Shown here: one piece after another, positions 35,258 through 43,314 of the stretch | Position numbering within the stretch: the stretch's first letter is position 1 | Layout: the number at the start of each line of letters is the position of its first letter | Assembly: GCF_001879205.1 (NCBI RefSeq) | Contig: NZ_MLFK01000005.1 | Coordinates: 682,001 to 746,000, forward strand | DNA length: 64,000 nucleotides | DNA from: Flavobacterium johnsoniae | GTDB taxonomy: Bacteria; Bacteroidota; Bacteroidia; Flavobacteriales; Flavobacteriaceae | Direction of reading: 5' to 3' | Notes under the pieces: generated by a model | The model's database searches: none | Seen by the model: only the letters and a program-made list of their open reading frames with translations | Told to the model about the DNA's origin: nothing | Made by a program: the position numbers and the translations under genes

Positions 35258-37810
35258 ATGAATTCAATTATGATTTACCTGCCCATTGTCATGGCAGTTT
35301 TAGGATTACTTTTCATGGGAATAAAAAGGAGTTGGGTTTTAAAACAAGATGCCGGAGATGGTAAGATGAAAGAGATTTCAGATTACATTTATGAAGGAGC
35401 CTTAGCTTTCTTAAAAGCCGAATATAAACTATTAACGATTTTTGTAATTATTGCCAGTTTAGCTTTGGCAGGAATTACTTTTATTCCAGGCGTAAAAACA
35501 CATTTATTAATCGTAATTGCATTCATTTATGGAGCATTATTTTCAGCTTATGCAGGAAATATTGGTATGAAAATAGCAACTAAAACAAACGTAAGAACTA
35601 CTCAGGCAGCTCGTACAAGTTTACCGCAGGCATTAAAAGTCTCTTTTGGAGGCGGAACCGTAATGGGTTTAGGTGTGGCAGGTTTAGCTGTATTGGGTTT
35701 AACAGCTTTTTTTATAATTTTCTTTAATTTATTTTCCGGGGGTGTCTGGAAAGACACAGAAACAATGACTGTTGTTTTAGAAACGTTAGCAGGATTTTCG
35801 CTTGGTGCAGAATCTATTGCTTTGTTTGCCAGAGTTGGAGGCGGAATTTATACAAAAGCAGCCGATGTTGGAGCCGATTTAGTAGGGAAAGTAGAAGCCG
35901 GAATTCCGGAAGATGATCCGCGTAATCCTGCAACAATTGCAGATAACGTAGGAGATAACGTAGGAGATGTTGCAGGTATGGGAGCTGATTTATTCGGATC
36001 TTATGTAGCAACCGTTTTAGCTGCTATGGTTCTCGGTAACTACGTAATAAAAGATATGGGAGGTTTTATCAATGATGCTTTCGGCGGAATTGGTCCAATT
36101 TTACTTCCAATGGCAATTGCCGGTTTTGGAATTATATTTTCTATTATCGGAACGCTTTTAGTAAAAATCTCAGATGATAATGCAAAAGAAGCACAAGTAC
36201 AGAAAGCGTTAAATATTGGAAACTGGGTTTCTATTGTTCTAACAGCCGTTGCGTGTTTCTTTTTGGTACAATATATGCTGCCGGAAACAATGCAGATGAG
36301 CTTTTTTGGCGAAGGATCGAAAGCAATTTCATCAATGCGTGTTTTCTATGCTACTTTAGTTGGTTTAGTTGTGGGTGGTGCAATTTCTTCAGTAACAGAA
36401 TATTATACCGGATTAGGAACAAAACCAGTTATGGCAATCGTTCAAAAATCATCTACAGGAGCCGGAACAAACGTAATTGCAGGTTTGGCAACCGGAATGA
36501 TTTCGACTTTTCCAACGGTTTTATTATTTGCCGGCGCGATCTGGATTTCCTATGCATTAGCAGGATTTTACGGAGTTGCTTTGGCGGCTTCAGCCATGAT
36601 GGCCACTACTGCTATGCAATTAGCAATTGATGCTTTTGGACCAATCTCTGATAATGCGGGAGGAATCGCAGAAATGAGTGAATTACCAAAAGAAGTTCGA
36701 ACAAGAACAGATATTTTAGATTCTGTTGGAAACACAACTGCAGCAACCGGAAAAGGTTTTGCTATTGCTTCTGCAGCCTTAACTTCATTAGCATTATTTG
36801 CAGCCTATGTAACCTTTACAGGAATTGACGGAATTAATATTTTTAAAGCACCCGTTTTAGCCATGTTATTTGTGGGCGGTATGATTCCGGTGGTTTTCTC
36901 TGCTTTGGCAATGAATTCTGTTGGAAAAGCTGCTATGGATATGGTTTACGAAGTACGTCGTCAGTTTAAAGAAATTCCGGGAATTATGGAGGGAACCGGA
37001 AAACCAGAATACGGAAAATGTGTTGAGATTTCTACAAAAGCGGCTTTACGAGAAATGATGCTTCCTGGAATTTTAACGATTGGTTTTCCAATTGCAATTG
37101 TACTTTTAGGCAAATTAGTTTACTCAGATAACAATCAGTTAATTGCTGAAATGTTAGGAGGGTATATGGCTGGAGTTACCGTTTCAGGAGTTCTTTGGGC
37201 AGTTTTCCAAAACAATGCAGGAGGAGCCTGGGACAACGCTAAAAAATCTTTTGAAGCCGGAGTTGTCATTAATGGCGAAATGACGTATAAAGGTTCTGAT
37301 GCCCATAAAGCGGCGGTAACCGGAGATACAGTTGGAGATCCGTTTAAAGATACATCCGGGCCTTCTATGAACATATTAATTAAGCTGACCTGTTTGATTG
37401 GATTGGTAATTGCACCAATTTTAGGTGAAGGACATGCTTCGTCAGATATTGCAGCAAACGGATCTTGCTGTACTAAAACAGAAATGCATGCCGGCGGTAT
37501 CTCTAAATGCGGTGATATGTCTGGAATGACAAAAGAAGAATGTATTAAAATGTGTAAAGAAAAAGGCTGTTCTCCAGAAGAAACAGCTAAATGTTTAGCT
37601 CATTTTGATACAAGTGGAAAATACCAAAAAACGGATTGTTTTGATGTAACTAAATATGATAAAACATCAGTTCGTGTTGATTTAAGAAATGAAAACGGCA
37701 AAGCCATTGGAACCGTAACAAAAACTGAAAATGGTAAAACAACCACCGAAGTTTACGAAGGAACAGAAGAAGAAGTTGAAGCGAAAATCAGTACAGCGAC
37801 TGCTAAATAA
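35258..37810 (+). CDS. hppA: Membrane-bound ion-translocating pyrophosphatase with Cys-rich C-terminal extension
   Basis: The enzyme uses pyrophosphate hydrolysis to pump H+ or Na+ across the inner membrane. The 850-residue product has the full multi-helix core, including EDDPRNPATIADNVGDNVGD (near 212-232) and DAFGPISDNAGGIAEM. The GNTTAATGKG motif (near 490) has Ala where K+-independent enzymes have Lys, so it is probably K+-dependent. The core ends near LIKLTCLIGLVIAPIL (about 706-721). A further 125 residues follow, with eight cysteines in the first half and a Thr/Glu-rich second half. This tail is not part of the standard family and would face the periplasm. Confidence 0.95.
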   Translation: MNSIMIYLPIVMAVLGLLFMGIKRSWVLKQDAGDGKMKEISDYIYEGALAFLKAEYKLLTIFVIIASLALAGITFIPGVKTHLLIVIAFIYGALFSAYAGNIGMKIATKTNVRTTQAARTSLPQALKVSFGGGTVMGLGVAGLAVLGLTAFFIIFFNLFSGGVWKDTETMTVVLETLAGFSLGAESIALFARVGGGIYTKAADVGADLVGKVEAGIPEDDPRNPATIADNVGDNVGDVAGMGADLFGSYVATVLAAMVLGNYVIKDMGGFINDAFGGIGPILLPMAIAGFGIIFSIIGTLLVKISDDNAKEAQVQKALNIGNWVSIVLTAVACFFLVQYMLPETMQMSFFGEGSKAISSMRVFYATLVGLVVGGAISSVTEYYTGLGTKPVMAIVQKSSTGAGTNVIAGLATGMISTFPTVLLFAGAIWISYALAGFYGVALAASAMMATTAMQLAIDAFGPISDNAGGIAEMSELPKEVRTRTDILDSVGNTTAATGKGFAIASAALTSLALFAAYVTFTGIDGINIFKAPVLAMLFVGGMIPVVFSALAMNSVGKAAMDMVYEVRRQFKEIPGIMEGTGKPEYGKCVEISTKAALREMMLPGILTIGFPIAIVLLGKLVYSDNNQLIAEMLGGYMAGVTVSGVLWAVFQNNAGGAWDNAKKSFEAGVVINGEMTYKGSDAHKAAVTGDTVGDPFKDTSGPSMNILIKLTCLIGLVIAPILGEGHASSDIAANGSCCTKTEMHAGGISKCGDMSGMTKEECIKMCKEKGCSPEETAKCLAHFDTSGKYQKTDCFDVTKYDKTSVRVDLRNENGKAIGTVTKTENGKTTTEVYEGTEEEVEAKISTATAK

Positions 37811-37813
37811 AAC

Positions 37814-37846
37814 AACTCTGTCAAAGTTTTAAACTTTGACAGAGTT
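37814..37846 (+). terminator. Near-perfect palindromic terminator after hppA
   Basis: Complementary arms 37814-37829 and 37831-37846 form a very long stem. It is followed by only a short T stretch. Confidence 0.7.
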
Positions 37847-37857
37847 TCTTAGAAATG

Positions 37858-37894
37858 AAAATGCCTCTAAAAATTATTTAGAGGCATTTTTTAT
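37858..37894. terminator. Bidirectional terminator between hppA and the kinase gene
   Basis: A 12-bp or longer stem (37858-37869 with 37879-37890) has A/T tracts on both sides and lies between convergent genes. Confidence 0.8.
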
Positions 37895-37911
37895 TTCGTG
37901 CAATTTGTGTT

Positions 37912-38526
37912 TTAAAACAATCCGTTTAACTCAGCATCAATTCTATTAATGATGTCTCCTAAATCTTCCGGATTATCAACAAAATTAATATTGTCTACGT
38001 CAATTATTAATAATTTTCCTTTAGTGTAAGTCTGGATCCAGGCTTCGTATCTTTCGTTCAAACGGCTCAAATAATCAATAGAAATTGAATTTTCGTATTC
38101 ACGTCCGCGTTTGTGAATCTGCCCCACCAAATTAGGAATTGAACTTCTTAAATAAATCAATAAATCCGGTGCTTTTACCAGCGATTCCATTAATTCGAAT
38201 AAAGAAGTATAATTTTCGAAATCACGGCTTGTCATCAATCCCATCGAATATAAATTGGGAGCAAAAATATGCGCATCTTCATAAATCGTTCTGTCCTGAA
38301 TAATTTTTTTACCGCTTTCGCGAATTTGTAAAACCTGACGAAAACGGCTGTTAAGGAAATATATTTGTAAATTAAACGACCAGCGTTCCATTTGATGGTA
38401 AAAATCGTCCAAGTAAGGATTATCAACCACATCTTCATAATGGGGTTCCCATTTAAAATGTTTGGCTAATAATTTAGTTAATGTAGTTTTTCCTGCGCCT
38501 ATATTTCCTGCTATTGCTATGTGCAT
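37912..38526 (-). CDS. Deoxynucleoside kinase
   Basis: The 204-residue product is a dNK/dGK-type kinase that phosphorylates deoxynucleosides for salvage. It has the P-loop IAGNIGAGKTTLTKLLA (residues 4-20), the DRTIYEDAHIFA motif (the ERS/DRY position with the catalytic acidic residue), and the lid-region arginines in KRGREYENSIS. The substrate base cannot be decided from sequence. Its start codon overlaps by one base the stop codon of the upstream secreted-protein gene, so the two are translationally coupled even though their products would be in different compartments. Confidence 0.9.
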   Translation of the reverse strand: MHIAIAGNIGAGKTTLTKLLAKHFKWEPHYEDVVDNPYLDDFYHQMERWSFNLQIYFLNSRFRQVLQIRESGKKIIQDRTIYEDAHIFAPNLYSMGLMTSRDFENYTSLFELMESLVKAPDLLIYLRSSIPNLVGQIHKRGREYENSISIDYLSRLNERYEAWIQTYTKGKLLIIDVDNINFVDNPEDLGDIINRIDAELNGLF

Positions 38527-39341
38527 TACGGTGTTACGATTTTATAATTTACAATTTCTTTGCCTGTAAAAATAGATAAAATTTGGTCTTTGTAATAGAA
38601 TTTGTCAAACGTTTTTTCTAAAATTTCAATTTCAGAATCCAGCGTAGCATCGGCTTTGCTAATATCTCTAAAAAACAAGGAATTAGCTTTGCCGAAAATG
38701 TATTTTTGAGAACTTATTATTTCAATTTTATCAAAATCAGGCACATTTCCTAAATTGGATATTTTTCCAAAAATATCGCACGAAAACCAGTTGTTTTTTT
38801 TATCAATCCAAAAGAAAGTATTAAAGTCTGTTTGGTAATATTTTATGCTTTCTGTAAAAGGATTGGAAACGGTTTTGTATTCATTTTTTAAATAATCAAA
38901 CAATCCGATCTGCTGATTTAAAGTATTAAAAATCCATAGTTGATTTTGAGTCGACATTCCAACAGCGCTTACAACTATCGGAATTGCATTTTGAGAAAAA
39001 TTAATTTCGGTCATTTTATTCAGTTGATTGTCTAACAAAACAACGCTGTTAAAATCTTCATAGAATAAAACAATTTTAAGCGGATTCTGGATGTCAATTT
39101 TGGTGATATTTCCCAAAGAAACATTTTTGTATTCGAATATTTCGTTTCCTTTAATCTTTCTAAAAACATTGTTTTTTACGTCATAACCATATCCAAAAGC
39201 ATCAAAACCAATAAAATTATCAATATCGACTTTAAATTTAGAAACAACAGCGGCATTTATTTTTTGGCTTTGCCCAAAAATATAAGAAGACGAACACGCC
39301 ACAAAAAGCAGTAATAAAAATTGTCGCATTGGTTTGCTCAT
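38526..39341 (-). CDS. Secreted protein of unknown function, coupled to the kinase gene
   Basis: The product has 271 residues when started at the ATG at 39341 (MSKPMRQFLLLLFVACSSSY); ATG 39329 is equally possible, and the more distant start at 39383 adds unconserved residues. A signal peptide ends near SYIFGQ. The rest is beta-rich, with repeated short segments such as IGLFDYLKNEYKTVSNPF and NNWFSCDIFGKISNLG that suggest a beta-propeller. I do not recognise a named family. Its stop overlaps the start of the deoxynucleoside kinase gene by one base. Confidence 0.7.
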   Translation of the reverse strand: MSKPMRQFLLLLFVACSSSYIFGQSQKINAAVVSKFKVDIDNFIGFDAFGYGYDVKNNVFRKIKGNEIFEYKNVSLGNITKIDIQNPLKIVLFYEDFNSVVLLDNQLNKMTEINFSQNAIPIVVSAVGMSTQNQLWIFNTLNQQIGLFDYLKNEYKTVSNPFTESIKYYQTDFNTFFWIDKKNNWFSCDIFGKISNLGNVPDFDKIEIISSQKYIFGKANSLFFRDISKADATLDSEIEILEKTFDKFYYKDQILSIFTGKEIVNYKIVTP

Positions 39342-39564
39342 AATTACTAATTTCAATAGGCCAAAGTACAAAAACTGTATCAAAGAAAAACTTAAAACTA
39401 TATATTTGGTTTATTTTAGCCTTCTTTAAATTCTAATAGTCTTACAAACAACCTATTTTGTCGATTTCATTTTAGGATTGATATATTTAATTTTCAGTAT
39501 TTTAAAATTAATAATACATTTGAATGTAAGTTTTACCAGACTTTACAATATAAATAAGAAACAC

Positions 39565-40455
39565 ATGAAAAAACTATCATATTTACTTCTAGTACTTGCT
39601 TTCAGTCAGGTACAGGCACAAAAAGATTTTCAGGGAATGGCGGTTTACGAATCTAAAACTCAGGCTCCTAAATTTGAAGGAATGCGAGCCGGAAACCGCG
39701 ACATAACCCCGGAAATGCAAAAAACAATGGAAGAGCGCATGAAAAAGATGCTCGAGAAAACATTCGTATTGAATTTTGATAAAACGGCTTCTATTTATAA
39801 AGAAGAAGAAAAACTCGAAACTCCCGGACAACAGGGCGGCGGTATGCGTATTATGATGAATTCTTTTATGGGAGGCGGAGGCACTTTTTATAAAGATGTA
39901 AAAAGTAAATCGTACACGGTGGATAAGGAATTTATGGGAAAAGAATTTCTGGTTGTAGATTCTCTGCCAAAATTAAATTGGAAGATGGAACAGGAAACCA
40001 AGCAAATTGGCGGGTACAATTGTTTTAAAGCAACGGCTGTAAAAGAAGCCAGTAAAACTGATTTTAGAAATTTTAGACCCAAAAATAACGACGATAAAAA
40101 AGAGGAAGCAAAAAAGACTTCGGGAGATACCAAAACCAATTTTGAAGACAATTTTGAAATTCCGAAAGAAATTATCGTAACAGCATGGTATACACCGGAA
40201 ATTCCGGTTAATCAGGGGCCTGAGAATTATTGGGGGCTTCCTGGTTTGATTTTGGAAGTAAACGACGGAAAGACGACAATTTTATGTTCTAAAATTATTT
40301 TGAATGCCAAAGACAAGGTCGAAATAAAACCTTCTAAAAAAGGAAAAGTAGTTTCTCAAAAAGAATATGACGAAACGGTGATTAAAAAAATGGAAGAATT
40401 TAGAGAAATGAACCGAGGACGTGCCGGCGGACCGCCTCCAATGATGGGAAGATAA
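39565..40455 (+). CDS. GLPGLI family secreted protein
   Basis: The 296-residue product (start ATG 39565, MKKLSYLLLVLAFSQVQAQ) has a signal peptide and the motif that names the family in NYWGLPGLILEVNDG near residue 222. Family members are exported Bacteroidota proteins of unknown function, often encoded beside TonB-type barrel proteins, as here (75 bp upstream of one). The C-terminus is rich in Gly, Arg and Pro (NRGRAGGPPPMMGR). An in-frame start 87 nt upstream would bury the signal peptide and is rejected. Confidence 0.85.
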   Translation: MKKLSYLLLVLAFSQVQAQKDFQGMAVYESKTQAPKFEGMRAGNRDITPEMQKTMEERMKKMLEKTFVLNFDKTASIYKEEEKLETPGQQGGGMRIMMNSFMGGGGTFYKDVKSKSYTVDKEFMGKEFLVVDSLPKLNWKMEQETKQIGGYNCFKATAVKEASKTDFRNFRPKNNDDKKEEAKKTSGDTKTNFEDNFEIPKEIIVTAWYTPEIPVNQGPENYWGLPGLILEVNDGKTTILCSKIILNAKDKVEIKPSKKGKVVSQKEYDETVIKKMEEFREMNRGRAGGPPPMMGR

Positions 40456-40530
40456 AATGGATTACATTCTAAATTTCAAATTGATTCGTTTGTTAAATAA
40501 CATTCGGGTCTAAATTCCAATATTCTGATA

Positions 40531-43227
40531 ATGCATAAGATACTTTTTATATTCGCCTTACTTTTTACTTGTATTTCCTTTTCGCAAAGTGTTCGTTTTG
40601 ATGGTTTTATTCAGGACGAGCAGAAAAATCCGTTAGAAATGGCCAATATAATGGCGGTCAATAATGCGACAAAAGCAATGGATTCATACGGAATTACCAA
40701 TGATAAAGGAAAATTTCAACTTACTTTAAAACCAAATACTTCGTATACAGTGAAAGTGAGTTATTTAGGAATGAAATCTAAAGAAATTGCCGTTGCGACC
40801 AAAACTGAAAATATGGTTCAGAATATTGTTTTAGATGGCACCGGAATTGAACTTGAAGGTGTTGAAATCGTTCGGGAAATGCCGGTTTCAATAAAAGGGG
40901 ATACCATTGTTTACAATGCCGATTCTTTTAAATCAGGAACTGAAAAAAAACTCGAGGATGTTCTTAAAAAACTGCCCGGAGTTGAGGTAAATGCCGATGG
41001 CGAAATTGAAGTGGAAGGAAAAAAAGTAACCAAATTAATGGTTGAAGGAAAAGATTTTTTTGACGGCGACACCAAACTCGGCGTTAAAAATATTCCTGCC
41101 GATGCGATTGACAAAGTTCAGGTTTTAAGAAATTACAACGAAGTAAGTGCTCTAAAAGGTTTAGAAAACGATCAGGATAATGTCGCGATGAACATTAAAC
41201 TGAAAGAAGGTAAAAAGAACTTTTGGTTTGGAGATGTAACCGCCGGAATTGGTGTGGCAGAACTCGACAGCCGTTATATCATTAATCCGAAATTGTTTTA
41301 CTACAGCCCTAAATACAGTATTAATTTAATTACCAATTTTAATAATATTGGGGAACTTCCGTTAACGGCACAGGATTATTTTAAATTCACAGGCGGATTT
41401 AAAAACATGATGAAAAAAGGAGGCAGTAATTTTAATGTTTCATCAAATGATTTGGGAATTTCGGTTCTTCGAAACAATCGCGCGAAAGAAATTGAAACCA
41501 AATTTGGCGCGACTAATTTTTCTTATTCTCCAATAAAATCGTGGAATATAAGTGGCTTTGGAATTCTTTCGACTTCAAAAACCGATTTAGAAAACAAATC
41601 ACAGACTACAATTTTAGAATCGGGAGATCAGCAGAAAAGAGATGAGGAAACGCATCAAAAAAATAACTTAGGACTTTTTAAACTAAGTTCTAGTTATAAG
41701 CCAAATGATAAATTTCAATTTGATTATGACATTTTAACCAAGTTGTCAAAACAGGAAGAAGATACTGATTTATTGCGTGAAGCAATTGAGGGTAATCAAA
41801 CTTCTACAGAAACCATTTTTACAAACAAAAAGCAAGATCCAACTTCTGTTAATCAAAATTTGAGCTTGTATTATACCCAAAGTGATAAAAATATTTTTGC
41901 TTTTGAAATGCAGCATTTGTACCAGGATGAAAATCCGTTTTATAATGCCAATCTGCATACACTTCCATTTGATGATAAGGATTTACCAGGATATATTTTA
42001 GGGCAGGATCGAAATGATTACAATCAGAACCGTTTTGTAAAAACCAATAAACTCGATGCGAAACTGGATTACTATTATATGGTAACGCCAAAAAGCAACA
42101 TCAATATTACATTAGGGAATACATATTCGTACCAAAATTTTAATTCACATATCTTTCAAATGTTAGATAGCGGATCTAGAAATGACCTGAATGATCCGCA
42201 AAATAATAACGATGTAAATTATAGTTTTAATGATGCTTTTGCGGCTTTTCATTATAAAATTCTAACTGGAAAATTTACTCTGACACCGGGTGTAAGTGTC
42301 CATTCGTATAAAATGACAAACATGCAGAAGGGAACTAATTTTTCTCAAAATTTCACCAAAATACTGCCGGATTTTTTCGCCTTGTATCAAATTAAAAAAT
42401 CAGAAACTTTAACTTATAATTTCTCCCTGACAAACGATTTTACCGATATTAATCAGTTAGCTACTGGTTCTGTTTTATCAGATTACAGCAGTTTATTCCG
42501 TGGCAACAGGACTTTAGAAAATGCCACTTCGCAAGTTCATACACTTCGTTATTTCAAATACAATATGTTTAATTTTGAGAATATTTTTGCCAATGCAACC
42601 TACACTAAAAAAGTAGATGCTATTAAAACAGAAGCAAATTTTGATGGAATTAACCAATCCTCATCGCCTTATAATTCAAATTTAGCTGATGAAACTTTTT
42701 CAGGAATGGGAAATTATGGACGTTCTTTTTTAAAGAATTATAAAGCTTCTGTAAATGCGAGTTTCAATTGGTCAAAATTCAATAATATTCAAAATGAAAA
42801 ATCAGCAACGACAGAAAGTTTTGTGCAGAGCTATACCGTAAAAGCATCAACAAATTATAAAAACCTGCCGAATATTGAGTTTGGCTATAATCTTTTAGTG
42901 AATAAATACAGCGGTTCAACTTTTTATACGGATAAACCATTTGCAAGATTAGATTATTATTTCTTAGATAGTTTCTCTTTTGTTTCAGAATATGAATTTT
43001 ACCATTATTATAATGGAGACAAAACAGTTGATAATGAATATGATTTTTTGAGTGCGAGCCTAATCTACCAAAAGAAAAACAGCAAATGGGAATATAAAGT
43101 ATCGGCAACCAATTTGTTAAACACAACTTATCTTAACGACGACAGTTTCTCGCAATTCTCCACAAGAGTTTCCCAGTATACCGTTCAGCCTCGCTATATT
43201 ATCTTTTCAATGAAGTACAATCTGTAA
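40531..43227 (+). CDS. Outer-membrane barrel protein with carboxypeptidase-like N-terminal domain (TonB-receptor-like)
   Basis: The 898-residue product has a signal peptide (1-19, ending ISFSQ), a carboxypeptidase-regulatory-like domain (about 22-105), a plug-like segment (FKSGTEKKLEDVLKKLPGVE, DAIDKVQVLRNYNEVSALKG) and a long beta-barrel of the outer membrane beta-barrel family. It is the usual partner of GLPGLI proteins and lies 75 bp after one, so they likely act together at the outer membrane. The substrate, if any, is unknown. Confidence 0.85.
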   Translation: MHKILFIFALLFTCISFSQSVRFDGFIQDEQKNPLEMANIMAVNNATKAMDSYGITNDKGKFQLTLKPNTSYTVKVSYLGMKSKEIAVATKTENMVQNIVLDGTGIELEGVEIVREMPVSIKGDTIVYNADSFKSGTEKKLEDVLKKLPGVEVNADGEIEVEGKKVTKLMVEGKDFFDGDTKLGVKNIPADAIDKVQVLRNYNEVSALKGLENDQDNVAMNIKLKEGKKNFWFGDVTAGIGVAELDSRYIINPKLFYYSPKYSINLITNFNNIGELPLTAQDYFKFTGGFKNMMKKGGSNFNVSSNDLGISVLRNNRAKEIETKFGATNFSYSPIKSWNISGFGILSTSKTDLENKSQTTILESGDQQKRDEETHQKNNLGLFKLSSSYKPNDKFQFDYDILTKLSKQEEDTDLLREAIEGNQTSTETIFTNKKQDPTSVNQNLSLYYTQSDKNIFAFEMQHLYQDENPFYNANLHTLPFDDKDLPGYILGQDRNDYNQNRFVKTNKLDAKLDYYYMVTPKSNINITLGNTYSYQNFNSHIFQMLDSGSRNDLNDPQNNNDVNYSFNDAFAAFHYKILTGKFTLTPGVSVHSYKMTNMQKGTNFSQNFTKILPDFFALYQIKKSETLTYNFSLTNDFTDINQLATGSVLSDYSSLFRGNRTLENATSQVHTLRYFKYNMFNFENIFANATYTKKVDAIKTEANFDGINQSSSPYNSNLADETFSGMGNYGRSFLKNYKASVNASFNWSKFNNIQNEKSATTESFVQSYTVKASTNYKNLPNIEFGYNLLVNKYSGSTFYTDKPFARLDYYFLDSFSFVSEYEFYHYYNGDKTVDNEYDFLSASLIYQKKNSKWEYKVSATNLLNTTYLNDDSFSQFSTRVSQYTVQPRYIIFSMKYNL

Positions 43228-43247
43228 GAAATGGTGAAATTTTAAAT

Positions 43248-43304
43248 TTTGGCTGTTTATTAGGTAATAATCGAATATCTTTACGCTTAATATTAACAGC
43301 CAAA
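43248..43304. promoter_or_regulatory. Inverted repeat flanking the region just upstream of gene 43315
   Basis: TTTGGCTGTT (43248-43257) and AACAGCCAAA (43295-43304) are perfect inverted copies separated by 37 bp that include a TATCTTTA -7-like element. It may be a regulator site or a leader hairpin. Confidence 0.4.
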
Positions 43305-43314
43305 TTTTTATATT

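Noticed and set aside
42779..43126. 115-residue minus-strand frame inside the barrel protein gene
   Set aside because: It lies fully inside a well-supported gene and has no recognisable features.
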